From contig NZ_JACBZH010000001.1 in the NCBI RefSeq assembly GCF_013407855.1, positions 3,410,001 through 3,474,000 of the forward strand: a stretch of DNA of 64,000 nt, given 5' to 3'. Below are positions 18,498 to 26,772 of this stretch, piece after piece. Each line of letters begins with the position of its first letter. Position 1 is the stretch's first letter. Below the pieces are notes generated by a model. The model did not search any database. It was not told the origin of the DNA and was given only the letters and a program-made list of their open reading frames with translations. Position numbers and translations under genes: made by a program. Origin of the DNA: Actinopolymorpha rutila (GTDB lineage: Bacteria; Actinomycetota; Actinomycetes; Propionibacteriales; Actinopolymorphaceae).

Positions 18498-19304
18498 ATG
18501 GGTCCGAACCAGCCAGACCAGCCAGATCGGCCACACCCGGACGAGCCACCTCGGCCAGGTCACGGTTATCCGCTCCGAGTCGAAGGTCACCTGCAGCCGG
18601 ACCTGTCCCGGTGGCTGTGGCTGGTGAAGTGGATTCTTGCCATTCCACATTTCATCATCTTGTGGATTCTGTGGTTCGTGCTGCTGGTCCTGACCGTCGT
18701 CGCCGGAATTGCCGTGCTTTTCACCGGACGTTATCCGCCGCCGATCTTCGGCTTCGCCGAGGGCGTGTTGCGATGGAGCTGGCGGGTGGCCTTTTATGCA
18801 CTCGTCCTTGGTTGCGACAAATATCCGCCGTTCAAGTTCGAGTCCGACCCCACCTATCCGGCCGATCTTTCGATCGACTGTCCGCAGCGGCTGTCGCGCG
18901 GGCTGGTGCTGGTGAAGTGGTGGCTGCTGGCGATTCCGCACTACCTGGTTCTCGCGGTCTTCAGCGGCCGGACTCTGACGGTCGGTTCGCACGGCGACGC
19001 GTGGGGCTCGTGGCCCGGTGGGGGAGCGGAGTACGGGTTCTGGCGGGTCGGACCCGGCCTGATCGGGCTGCTGGTCCTGTTCGCCGCGATCTCGCTGCTG
19101 TTCCGCCGCGTCTACCCGGGCGGGATCTTCGACTTCGTGATGGGGATGGAGCGCTGGGGCTACCGGGTCAGTGCGTACGTCCTGCTGCTGCGCGACGAGT
19201 ACCCGCCGTTCCGGCTCGACCAGGGCGGGGAGGACCCGGGCGGGCCCGCAGGGGCCCCGGACCGGCCCGCCCGGACGGGTGAGCCGCCCGCCCGACCGGC
19301 CTGA
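18498..19304 (+). CDS. DUF4389 membrane protein
   Basis: The 268-residue protein has two DUF4389-like units with the repeated signature LVKWILAIPHFIILWILW and LVKWWLLAIPHYLVL. Each unit ends in a FTGRYPPPIFGF or FRRVYPGGIFDFVMG segment followed by YPPF. Four hydrophobic stretches are visible, with Pro-rich ends in the cytoplasm or outside. AGGAGGG precedes the ATG by 9 nt. Its function is unknown. It follows the two-TM protein gene closely. Confidence 0.82.
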   Translation: MGPNQPDQPDRPHPDEPPRPGHGYPLRVEGHLQPDLSRWLWLVKWILAIPHFIILWILWFVLLVLTVVAGIAVLFTGRYPPPIFGFAEGVLRWSWRVAFYALVLGCDKYPPFKFESDPTYPADLSIDCPQRLSRGLVLVKWWLLAIPHYLVLAVFSGRTLTVGSHGDAWGSWPGGGAEYGFWRVGPGLIGLLVLFAAISLLFRRVYPGGIFDFVMGMERWGYRVSAYVLLLRDEYPPFRLDQGGEDPGGPAGAPDRPARTGEPPARPA

Positions 19305-19363
19305 GCCGCGGACGAGCGAGTACGGCAGATCACCCGAACGGCTCGGCCACGCCCGGGCCAGAC

Positions 19364-19438
19364 CGGACCTTCGCCCCTGTCCCAACAGGGGCATCGGCTG
19401 AGAAACCTGGAGAAGAACCAGGTCCTACGCGGGACCTG
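19364..19438 (+). promoter_or_regulatory. aldolase upstream region: DosR-like box and alternative hairpins
   Basis: CGGACCTTCGCCCC (19364-19377) shares 12 consecutive bases with the strong box at 30981. It overlaps a perfect 8-bp hairpin, GCCCCTGT-CCCA-ACAGGGGC (19373-19392). Downstream, CCAGGT (19418-19423) can pair back with ACCTGG (19405-19410), or the overlapping CAGGTCC (19419-19425) can pair forward with GGACCTG (19432-19438). The last two structures exclude each other, as in attenuators. Confidence 0.5.
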
Positions 19439-19467
19439 AGATCGACACAGCGGGGAGGATCACCACG

Positions 19468-20361
19468 ATGGCCAGCCGCCCACAGCTTCGTCAACTCGGC
19501 CTGAACACCGGCAAGAAGGCCCGCCTGCACCGCATTCTCTTCCAGCACGGCGTCGGCAACGGCACCGCGATGTTCCTGCCCTACGACCAGGGGCTCGAGC
19601 ACGGTCCGCGCGACTTCTTCGCCAACCCGGCGGCCGCCGACCCGGCCTACATCGTCAAGCTCGCCCTGCGCGGCGGCTTCAACGGCATCGCCGTGCAGAT
19701 CGGCCTGGCGGAGAAGTTCTACTGGGACTACGCCGGTGAGGTTCCGCTGGTCCTGAAGCTGAACGGGCGAACGGAGATCCCCGCGGCCGACCACCCGGTG
19801 TCGCCGCTGAACGCCGACGTGGCCGACGCCGTACGACTGGGTGCGGACGCCGTGGGCTACACCATGTACGTCGGATCCCCTGCGCAGGAAGACGACTTCG
19901 CGCAGTTTCGCCAGGTCCGCGAGGACGCCCACCACTACGGCCTGCCGCTGATCGTGTGGGCGTACCCGCGCGGCTCGGCGGTGGACGCCAAGGGCGGCAA
20001 GGACTCCTTCTACGCCGTCGACTACGCCGCCCGCACCGCCACCGAACTCGGCGCCGACATCGTCAAGGTGAACTTTCCTCATCCGGAGCTGCGGAAGGGG
20101 GTGCGGGCGGAGTACGACGTGGACGTCTCGCCGGCGCAGGCCATCGATGCGGTCGTGCGTTCGGCCGGCCGCACCTACGTGCTGGTCTCGGGAGGGGAGA
20201 AGGCCGACGACGCGGCCATGCTGGACAAGGCGCGGATGGCCATGGACGCCGGCGCGCTCGGCCTGATCTTCGGCCGCAACGTCTGGCAGCGCCCCTGGGA
20301 CGAGTCGCTGGCGCTGGTCGACCAGCTCAAGGTGATCCTCGCGAAGTACCCCACGGCCTGA
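19468..20361 (+). CDS. class I fructose-bisphosphate aldolase (DhnA/archaeal type)
   Basis: This 297-residue Schiff-base aldolase is predicted to cleave or form fructose 1,6-bisphosphate. Visible elements are the Asp-containing MFLPYDQGLEHGPRDF, the Schiff-base Lys in GADIVKVNFPHPELRKG and the phosphate-binding ends VLVSGGEKADD and GLIFGRNVWQRP. The DhnA group is related to archaeal bifunctional aldolase/phosphatases and does not need metal, unlike class II enzymes. AGGATCACC precedes the ATG, and GGGGAGG is slightly further upstream. Placement in the stress cluster suggests a carbon-flux role during hypoxia. Other DhnA-family substrates cannot be excluded. Confidence 0.9.
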   Translation: MASRPQLRQLGLNTGKKARLHRILFQHGVGNGTAMFLPYDQGLEHGPRDFFANPAAADPAYIVKLALRGGFNGIAVQIGLAEKFYWDYAGEVPLVLKLNGRTEIPAADHPVSPLNADVADAVRLGADAVGYTMYVGSPAQEDDFAQFRQVREDAHHYGLPLIVWAYPRGSAVDAKGGKDSFYAVDYAARTATELGADIVKVNFPHPELRKGVRAEYDVDVSPAQAIDAVVRSAGRTYVLVSGGEKADDAAMLDKARMAMDAGALGLIFGRNVWQRPWDESLALVDQLKVILAKYPTA

Positions 20362-20436
20362 CGCGTCGTACGAACCGAACGATCCGAACGATCCGACAGG
20401 CTTTTCCGACCCTCTCAAGGCTCCATGGGAGCGAGC

Positions 20437-21606
20437 ATGATCGATGCCAGGCAGGTGGAACGGCTCCTCGGCTACCGCGATCCCGACGGGGCGGTGCTCT
20501 CGCTCTACGTCGACGTACCGGTCCAGGCGGTCGCGGTACGGGAGATGTTTGTCCGGGTGGACAACCTGCTCACCGAGCAGGCCGACTCAGCGCGGGACGC
20601 GCCGCACGCCGTGCGGCGGGAGCTCGCCGAGGCCCGTACGCGGGTGCGCGAGGCACTCACCATGCACGTGCGGGACTGGCTCGGGCACGGCGTCGCGCTG
20701 ATGGCCGCGCCCTCCCTCGGCCTGCAGGAGGCCATGCCGGTGTCGTGGCCGGTGAACTCGCGGGTGGTGGCCGACCGCCGTCCGTACGTGCGCCCGCTGC
20801 TGTCGGCGCTCCACCACGCGCGGCCGTACTACGTCGTGGTCGTGGAACGCCGCGAGGCGTGGATCTTCCGGGTGGACGGCGAGAGCATCGAGTCGGTCAG
20901 CAAGCTGGTCGGGGACGGCGTACGTGACGCCTCCCACGCCGGCTGGGCGGGCTATGAGGAGTACAACACCCGCCACCGGGCGGCCGAGCTCGCCCGGCGC
21001 CACTACCGGACGACCGCCGCGACGGTGGAGAAGCTGCTGGCGGCCAACGGCCGCGACCTGGTGGTCGGCGGCCACGAGGTCGGCATCGTGGAGTTCGTCG
21101 GCCAGCTGCCCGACGCCGTGCGACGGCGCCTGGTGGGTACGTTCGTGGTCGACCCGCACACGATGACCGCCGGCGACGTCCGCGGACTCAGTGCCCGGGC
21201 CCGCGACCGGCGCCGGCGCGAGCACGAACGCCGGGTGCTGGCCGAGGTCGCCGACCGGGAGGCGAGCGGCCTCGCGGTGAGCGGGATCGAGGCGTGCGGA
21301 CAGGCGGTCAACCGCGGGCAGGCCTCGATGCTCGTCGTACGCGGCGACGCAGTAGTGGCGGGCTTCGACTGTGAGACCTGCGGCGAGCTGACCCCGAAGG
21401 CGGCGGCGAGCTGCCCGCACTGCGGCGGGCCGCTGCGCCCGGTGTACGACCTCGTGGACGAGTTGCTCGCCCGGGTCGTGCAGCAGGGCGGCCAGGTGGA
21501 GTTCGCGGACGAGGTCGGCGGGGCCGGCGAACCCGGCCCGCCGGATCTGGCGGACGAACCGGTCAGCGCGATGTTGCGCGGCCGGCTGGTGCGCCCGGAC
21601 CGCTAG
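20437..21606 (+). CDS. Rv2629-like eRF1/Vms1-type protein
   Basis: This 389-residue protein has the layout of actinobacterial eRF1-related (baeRF/Vms1-like) proteins. The N-terminal domain is VERLLGYRDPDGAVLSLYVD. The central part has YYVVVVERREAWIFRVDG and LAANGRDLVVGGHEVGIVEF, and the C-terminal half ends in a zinc ribbon CETCGELTPKAAASCPHCGG. M. tuberculosis Rv2629 is a DosR-regulon homologue. Related Vms1 proteins cleave stalled peptidyl-tRNA, so a role in stalled ribosomes is possible but inferred. I used the ATG at 20437, with GGAG 5 nt upstream; the ATG at 20425 is an alternative. Confidence 0.82.
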   Translation: MIDARQVERLLGYRDPDGAVLSLYVDVPVQAVAVREMFVRVDNLLTEQADSARDAPHAVRRELAEARTRVREALTMHVRDWLGHGVALMAAPSLGLQEAMPVSWPVNSRVVADRRPYVRPLLSALHHARPYYVVVVERREAWIFRVDGESIESVSKLVGDGVRDASHAGWAGYEEYNTRHRAAELARRHYRTTAATVEKLLAANGRDLVVGGHEVGIVEFVGQLPDAVRRRLVGTFVVDPHTMTAGDVRGLSARARDRRRREHERRVLAEVADREASGLAVSGIEACGQAVNRGQASMLVVRGDAVVAGFDCETCGELTPKAAASCPHCGGPLRPVYDLVDELLARVVQQGGQVEFADEVGGAGEPGPPDLADEPVSAMLRGRLVRPDR

Positions 21607-21612
21607 GGTGCG

Positions 21613-22758
21613 TCACCGGCGCAGCAGCTGGCGTACCCGCGCGGCCTCCCGGGTGAGGTGGTCGCGCTCCGGCACGCTGGTGGCGGCCCGGGCGGCCTCG
21701 GCGTACAGCTTCGCCGCCTGCTCGAGGTCACCGGCACGCTCATGGAGGTACGCCGTCACCGCGGCGTAGCGCGGCAGGTCGGGACCCACCTCGGCCAGCG
21801 CCGCCATACCCGCCCGCGGCCCGTCGGCCTCGCCGACCGCGACCGCGCGGTTGAGCCGCACCACCGGACTGCCGGTGAGGCGCAGCAGTTCGTCGTACCA
21901 CTCCACGATCTGCACCCAGTCGGTCTCGGCAGCCGTCGAAGCGTCCGCGTGCAGGGCGGCGATCGCGGCCTGCGCCTGGTACTCGCCCAGGCGGTCGCGG
22001 GCCAGCGCGGTCTGCAGGACCGTCACCCCTTCGGCGATCAGGCCGGTGTCCCAGCGCGACCGGTCCTGCTCGGCCAGCGGCACCAGGCGGCCTCCCGGTC
22101 CGGTGCGGGACGCCCGGCGCGCGTGGTGCAGCAGCATCAGCGCGAGCAGCCCCGCGACCTCGGGTTCGCCGGTCAGGGCGACCAGCTGGCGGGTGAGGCG
22201 GATCGCCTCCGCGGCCAGGTCGACGTCGCCTCCGTACCCCTCGTTGAAGACGAGGTAGAGCATCCGCAGCACCGTGCCGAGGTCGCCGGGCTGGTCCAGG
22301 GCCACCCCGGAGATCCGCCGCTTGGCCCGGCTGATCCGCTGTGCCATGGTCGCCTCGGGGACGAGGTACGCCGTCGCGATCTGCCGCGTCGTCAGGCCGC
22401 CGACCGCGCGCAACGTCAGCGCGACCGCCGAGGCCGGCGGCAGGGTCGGGTGCGCGCACAGGAAGTACAGCCGCAAGGTGTCGTCGGTGGCCGGCGCCGG
22501 GCCGGCGGACGGCTCGATCTCCACGGCGAGTTCCCGGCCCCGCCGCGACGCGTCGGCCCGGGTGGCGTCGAGGAACCTGCGCCACGCGGCGGTGACCAGC
22601 CACGCCTTCGGATCGCGGGGCGGATCGTCCGGCCAGGTCTCCAGCGCCCGGATCAGCGCCTCCTGTACGGCGTCCTCGGCCGAGGCGAAGTCGGCTCCGC
22701 GCCGGACGAGGACGCCGATCACCGCGGGGACGAGCTCCCGCAGCAACTCCTCGTTCAC
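21613..22758 (-). CDS. ECF42-type RNA polymerase sigma factor with C-terminal extension
   Basis: The 381-residue product begins with sigma-70 region 2 (FASAEDAVQEALIRALETW, PKAWLVTAAWRRFLD) and region 4 (LTTRQIATAYLVPEATMAQR). These are followed by about 200 residues of helical, TPR-like sequence (VLRMLYLVFNEGYGG, VVRLNRAVAVGEADGPRAG). Long ECF factors of this form are the ECF42 group and are encoded with DGPF-domain proteins, as here. The GTG start overlaps the DGPF gene stop (GTGA), so they are translationally coupled. The C-terminal domain replaces an anti-sigma factor in this group. The target promoter is unknown. Confidence 0.92.
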   Translation of the reverse strand: MNEELLRELVPAVIGVLVRRGADFASAEDAVQEALIRALETWPDDPPRDPKAWLVTAAWRRFLDATRADASRRGRELAVEIEPSAGPAPATDDTLRLYFLCAHPTLPPASAVALTLRAVGGLTTRQIATAYLVPEATMAQRISRAKRRISGVALDQPGDLGTVLRMLYLVFNEGYGGDVDLAAEAIRLTRQLVALTGEPEVAGLLALMLLHHARRASRTGPGGRLVPLAEQDRSRWDTGLIAEGVTVLQTALARDRLGEYQAQAAIAALHADASTAAETDWVQIVEWYDELLRLTGSPVVRLNRAVAVGEADGPRAGMAALAEVGPDLPRYAAVTAYLHERAGDLEQAAKLYAEAARAATSVPERDHLTREAARVRQLLRR

Positions 22759-23162
22759 TCGCCGGCCGTGGGCATGTCGCTCAGGAACGGCCGGACCTCC
22801 AGCCACTCGTGGATCGGCTTGCCGCCTGGTCCGGGTGCGGCGGACAGCTCCCCGGCCACCTGGACCGCGCGGTCCCAGGACTCCACGTCGATGATGTACC
22901 AGCCGGCGATGAGGTCCTTGGTCTCGGCGAACGGACCGTCGGTCACCGGCGGGCGGCCCTCGCCGTCGTAGCGGACGAACGTCCCCTCGGGCGTCAGTGC
23001 CTGGACGTCGACGAGCTCGCCCGTCTCCTGCAGGCGGTCGCCGAAGTCGCGCATGTACTGCACGTGCGCGTCGACCTCCTCCGGCGTCCACTGGTCCATC
23101 GACCCGTAGTCGACGGCGGGGGCCGGGCCACCCCGGTAGTGCTTCAGCAGCAGGTACTTCAC
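22755..23162 (-). CDS. DGPF/YCII-like domain protein, ECF42 partner
   Basis: The 135-residue protein begins MKYLLLKHYRGG and carries the signature PPVTDGPFAETKDLIAGWYI. It has the family's typical end IHEWLEVRPFL. DGPF proteins accompany ECF42 sigma factors and may act as sensor or accessory proteins, with the biochemistry unknown. The start is GTG with GGAGAG upstream. The stop overlaps the sigma factor start, and the pair forms a two-gene operon, perhaps with the PPOX gene upstream. Confidence 0.9.
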   Translation of the reverse strand: MKYLLLKHYRGGPAPAVDYGSMDQWTPEEVDAHVQYMRDFGDRLQETGELVDVQALTPEGTFVRYDGEGRPPVTDGPFAETKDLIAGWYIIDVESWDRAVQVAGELSAAPGPGGKPIHEWLEVRPFLSDMPTAGE

Positions 23163-23226
23163 GTTGTCTCTCCGTTTCCTGGGTTCTTCTTCCTGGATTC
23201 TTCCGGACCGGTCGCCGGCGCCGCGC

Positions 23227-23724
23227 TCAGGCGTGCAGGCGTTCGGCGCGCTGGCGTACCAGCTCCTCCACAGCGCTCGGGAGGGTGGTCTCGAAGTCGA
23301 TCAGCTTCGCCCACGTCGGGGTCACCACGATCCGGACCATGCCGTCGTACAGCGAACGCACCTCGGCCTCCCACTCCACGCGCTGCTCGGCCGTCATCTC
23401 GTAGCTGCCGTTCATCTGGAGGTACTCCTCCGGGATGCCGTCGACGACGTCGAGTTCGGCCCGGCCCCGGATCAGCAGGATCTTCGGCGGGTGCACCTCG
23501 GTGTCGATCGTCAGCGCGACCGCCGGGTTGTGCCGCAGGGCCGGCAGCTTCGGGGCGTTCTTCGTCGTGCACATGACGATCTGCGAGCCGTTCCAGGTGA
23601 ACCCGATCGGGACGCTGCGGGGTGTGCCGTCCTTGGCGACGTAGGCGAGCCGGGTCAGGTCTCGGGCCAACAGCTCCTGGCTGATCGGGCGGTTCAGGAT
23701 CTCGGTGATCTCGTTCGGCTGCAC
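23227..23724 (-). CDS. PPOX-family flavin/F420-binding oxidoreductase-like protein
   Basis: The 165-residue split-barrel protein contains LTRLAYVAKDGTPRSVPIGF, MCTTKNAPKLPALRHNPAVA and VHPPKILLIRGRAEL. It resembles pyridoxamine 5'-phosphate oxidase-fold reductases that use FMN or F420. The GTG at 23724 has AGGGAGAA upstream. It lies 64 nt before the DGPF gene on the same strand, so cotranscription is possible. The substrate is unknown. Confidence 0.85.
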   Translation of the reverse strand: MQPNEITEILNRPISQELLARDLTRLAYVAKDGTPRSVPIGFTWNGSQIVMCTTKNAPKLPALRHNPAVALTIDTEVHPPKILLIRGRAELDVVDGIPEEYLQMNGSYEMTAEQRVEWEAEVRSLYDGMVRIVVTPTWAKLIDFETTLPSAVEELVRQRAERLHA

Positions 23725-23864
23725 GGTCGGTTCTCCCTTTTCGTCAGGCCTTCGTAAGGTCTGCGGGCTTCGTCGGGTGGCCCGTGGTGGGCACTGGTGA
23801 TCCTGGGACGGAGCCGGCACGACGTTCTCGACACCGGAGGCGGGCCGATTTCAGAAAACTTCGG

Positions 23865-24845
23865 TCAGGCGGAGTCGCGCGAAACCTTCGCGGTCTCCGG
23901 GCTGTGCACGACGGCCACCGGGCAGGACACCCGGCGCAGCACCGCGCGGGTCGTCGACCCGGTGACCACTTCCGACCGGGGATGCACCCGGCCGCCCAGC
24001 ACCAGCAGGTCGGCCGGGCGGGCGTGGCCGACCAGGGCGCTCACCGGATGGGACCGCTCGACCAGGGTGGCCACCGGCACCTCGGCGTACTTCTCCCGCC
24101 ACGGCGCGAGGGTCTGGGTGAGCGACCGGGTCACCCCGGCGTGGTGTTCGGCCTCCGCCTCGGCCAGGGCGGCGGGGTTGTAGACGTAGGGGTCGGCAAG
24201 GTCCCAGGCGGCCACGGCCAGCAGCGGCAGCCGGCGTGCCATCGCCTCCTCGAACGCGAACTCCACCGCCGTCTCACCGGCCGGCGACAGGTCGGCCCCC
24301 ACCACGACCCGGGGCCCAGCCGTTCCCGCCGTTCCGCCCGATCCGTTGGCGCTGTCCGCTCCGTTCGCCTCACCCGCTGCTACGGCGGTCGGCTCACGCC
24401 GCGCGGGTACGACCACCACCGGGACCCGGGCGTGCACGGCCAGGCTCATCGAGGTCGACCCGGGCAGCAGGGAGGACAACCCGCCACGGCCCCGCCGGCC
24501 GACCACGCACATCCGGGCCCGGGAGACCATCTCGACCAGGACCTGGGCCGGTGCCCCCTCGTACAACGCCGTGCCGACCACCAGGTCCGCGTGCCGGTGC
24601 CCGGCCAGGTGGGCCCGCGCCGCCGCGAACACCTCCCGCCCCTCCTCGTACATCGCGATCATCCGCGGGGAGGCGCCGTGAGCACGCTCGGCGCGCCGGT
24701 GCGCGGAGGGCACGTAGGCGTACACCAGGCGGATCGGACAACGGTGTGCGGCGGCTTCCTCGAGCGCCCAGTCCAGCGCGCGAAGGCCGTTGTCGGATCC
24801 GTCGATCCCGACCACGATGGCCGGGTTGTTCCCCGGTCGCGGCAT
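23865..24845 (-). CDS. universal stress protein, tandem domains
   Basis: The 326-residue protein has two UspA domains (about 8-150 and 180-325) joined by a Ala/Gly/Ser-rich linker. The first keeps a normal ATP loop (VVGRRGRGGLSSLLPGST). The second reads VLGGRVHPRSEVVTGST, with the spacing partly kept but the second Gly lost. I chose the ATG at 24845, with GAGGGGG about 10 nt upstream; the open frame runs on far upstream without protein-like sequence. A DosR-like box lies in the divergent gap before the Rv1733c-like gene. Confidence 0.88.
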   Translation of the reverse strand: MPRPGNNPAIVVGIDGSDNGLRALDWALEEAAAHRCPIRLVYAYVPSAHRRAERAHGASPRMIAMYEEGREVFAAARAHLAGHRHADLVVGTALYEGAPAQVLVEMVSRARMCVVGRRGRGGLSSLLPGSTSMSLAVHARVPVVVVPARREPTAVAAGEANGADSANGSGGTAGTAGPRVVVGADLSPAGETAVEFAFEEAMARRLPLLAVAAWDLADPYVYNPAALAEAEAEHHAGVTRSLTQTLAPWREKYAEVPVATLVERSHPVSALVGHARPADLLVLGGRVHPRSEVVTGSTTRAVLRRVSCPVAVVHSPETAKVSRDSA

Positions 24846-24958
24846 CTGCGCGTCCCCCTCGGCCTGCGCTGTGGACACCGGGCTCCGGTCAACCCTGGCA
24901 GGAGATTCCGGGCGAGGTGGCGCACACTTCGCGGCCCGGGACGGTCGGCGCTGGATCA

Positions 24959-24972
24959 CGGACCAAGTGCCC
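24959..24972. promoter_or_regulatory. candidate DosR/DevR box in divergent promoter
   Basis: CGGACCAAGTGCCC shares the GTGCCC half with the box at 7815 and lies between the Usp gene (minus) and the Rv1733c-like gene (plus). It is 114 nt from the former and about 150 nt from the latter. Confidence 0.45.
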
Positions 24973-25121
24973 TGGGTGGTGCACTGCCTCGCTGATGACC
25001 CTGAACGGTGGAGAGGTGTGGAGCCGCCGGGCGTACACCACCGGGCCGGCGTCGCACGAGTCACTTCTGGAGGCAGCGGACAGTACGCGCATCGCGCGCA
25101 GGACGCGCCGGGGAGGTCCGC

Positions 25122-25733
25122 ATGGCGCGAGGCCGGCTGAGGCGGTGGACGGTCCTGGCGATTCGTCGGCTGGGCTGGAGCCGTAACCCGCTGTGCCGTG
25201 CGTCGGACCGCGTGGAGGGTCTGCTGATCGCCGCGACGCTGGTGGCGGCGCTGGTGGCGATACCGGTAGCGATCGGGATGGGCCGTGGCGCCTATGCCGA
25301 GGGCGCGGCCAGGTCGGCGTCCCAGCAGGCGGCCGGCCACTGGGGTACGGCCAGGCTGCTGGAGTCCGCGCCGGGCTCGGTGGATCCCGGTCAGGACGCG
25401 CCCAACCCGGTGACCACCTACGCCCGGGCGCGCTGGCAGGGACCGAACGGTTCCTGGTCGGAGGGGGACGTACCGGTGCGGGCCGGTACGGACGTGGGCT
25501 CGACGGTGCGGATCTGGGTGGACGCTGCCGGCCAGGTGACCCGGCCGCCGCTCACTCCGTCGCAACTGTCCGACAAGGGCGTGGCCACCGCGATCACCGC
25601 TCTGATGGGTCTCGAACTCGGCATCGTCGTCTGTTCGCTGCTCGCCCGCTGGTCGCTGGACCGGCGCAGGCTCGCCGCCTGGGGGCAGGAGTGGGAACGG
25701 GTCGCGCCGCGCTGGAGCCGCAAGTACCACTGA
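25122..25733 (+). CDS. Rv1733c-like membrane protein
   Basis: The 203-residue protein has an N-terminal transmembrane segment (LLIAATLVAALVAIPVAIGM), a soluble middle part with HWGTARLLE and YARARWQGPNGSWSEGDVPV, and a second transmembrane segment near the end (AITALMGLELGIVVCSLLA). This matches the two-helix layout of M. tuberculosis Rv1733c, a DosR-regulon membrane protein of unknown function. The fragments W-x-G-x-(S/D)-G and W-V-D-A-A-G also fit that family. GGGGAGG precedes the ATG by 5 nt. Confidence 0.82.
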   Translation: MARGRLRRWTVLAIRRLGWSRNPLCRASDRVEGLLIAATLVAALVAIPVAIGMGRGAYAEGAARSASQQAAGHWGTARLLESAPGSVDPGQDAPNPVTTYARARWQGPNGSWSEGDVPVRAGTDVGSTVRIWVDAAGQVTRPPLTPSQLSDKGVATAITALMGLELGIVVCSLLARWSLDRRRLAAWGQEWERVAPRWSRKYH

Positions 25734-25785
25734 TGCACCCGGGTCCACCACGGCCCAGGCTGACCACACTGACGAGGAGGTCGGG

Positions 25786-26772
25786 ATGTTCGTGACTCTC
25801 GATCTGCGCAAGCACACCGAGGAACTGGTGAGCACCGCACGGCTGGCGCCCTCGCTGCACAACGCCCAGCCGTGGGCGTTCCGGGTCAATGCCCGCAGCG
25901 TGGAGGTGTACGTCGACCGCTCGCGCGCGGTGGCGGTGGTCGACCCCGACGACCGGCAGATGCTGATCGGGGTGGGCGCGTCGATCTTCGCGGTCCGGCT
26001 GGCGGTGAGCGCGCTCGGCTCCGAACCGACGGTGTCGTTGATGCCCGGGGACGAGCGCGGCGACCTGGCCGCGGTGGTCTCCCTCGGCCCGGACCACCTG
26101 CCGTCGATGGCCGAGACCCGGCTGCTCCAGCACGTGCCGCTGCGGCGCACGATGAGGTCCCGGCTGGACCCGAACGTGCCGCCGCGGACCAGGAGCGTGC
26201 TGGCGGGGGAGGCCGAGCTGGAGGGCGCACAGCTGCGCTGGATCACCGACCGGCCCGAACGCGGCGTGCTGTCCCGGCTGGTCACCGCCGCCGAACGCCG
26301 GGAGCAGGCCGACCCGAAGTTCCGGCGGGAGCTGGCCCGCTGGGTGGGCGGTGAGGCACCGATGTACGGCACCGGGCTGCCCGAGGCGGTGCTCGGCGTG
26401 TCCGCCAAGGCGGGCCACGAGGCAGACTTCCCGATGCGGGACTTCGCCGGCGGCCGGCGACGGCTGTCCTCCTCACCCGGCCGGCCGGAGCGGGACCCGG
26501 TGATCGCGGTCCTGTTCACCAGCGGGGACCGCCCCGTGGACTGGCTGCGGTGCGGGCAGGCGCTGATGCGCATGCTGTTGTGGGCCAGCGTGGAGGGCCT
26601 GGCGGCGTCCTACCTCAACCAGCCGCTGGAACTCCCCGACCTGCGCACCCGCGTACGCGACGACCTCGGCCTGCCCGGGTTCGCCCAGCTCATCCTGAGG
26701 TTCGGTCGTCCGGTCGCCGGGCTGCCGCTTCCGACGCCGCGCCGGCCGGTGGCGGAGCTGCTGCGCCGCTAG
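25786..26772 (+). CDS. Acg-family nitroreductase-like protein
   Basis: The 328-residue product carries LVSTARLAPSLHNAQPWAFR, LQHVPLRRTMRSRLDPNVP and the end LILRFGRPV...PTPRRPV. It has the same architecture as the genes at 11267 and 31057 and as M. tuberculosis Acg. GAGGAGG lies 5 nt before the ATG. It follows the Rv1733c-like gene by 52 nt and may share its transcript. The 3' end overlaps the GH65 gene tail-to-tail by 83 nt. FMN binding is inferred from the family. Confidence 0.9.
   Translation: MFVTLDLRKHTEELVSTARLAPSLHNAQPWAFRVNARSVEVYVDRSRAVAVVDPDDRQMLIGVGASIFAVRLAVSALGSEPTVSLMPGDERGDLAAVVSLGPDHLPSMAETRLLQHVPLRRTMRSRLDPNVPPRTRSVLAGEAELEGAQLRWITDRPERGVLSRLVTAAERREQADPKFRRELARWVGGEAPMYGTGLPEAVLGVSAKAGHEADFPMRDFAGGRRRLSSSPGRPERDPVIAVLFTSGDRPVDWLRCGQALMRMLLWASVEGLAASYLNQPLELPDLRTRVRDDLGLPGFAQLILRFGRPVAGLPLPTPRRPVAELLRR

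Noticed and set aside
20360..20400. Short GAACGATCC duplication between aldolase and Rv2629-like genes as an operator
   Set aside because: Only two copies of about 9 bp with no symmetry; chance or slippage is enough.
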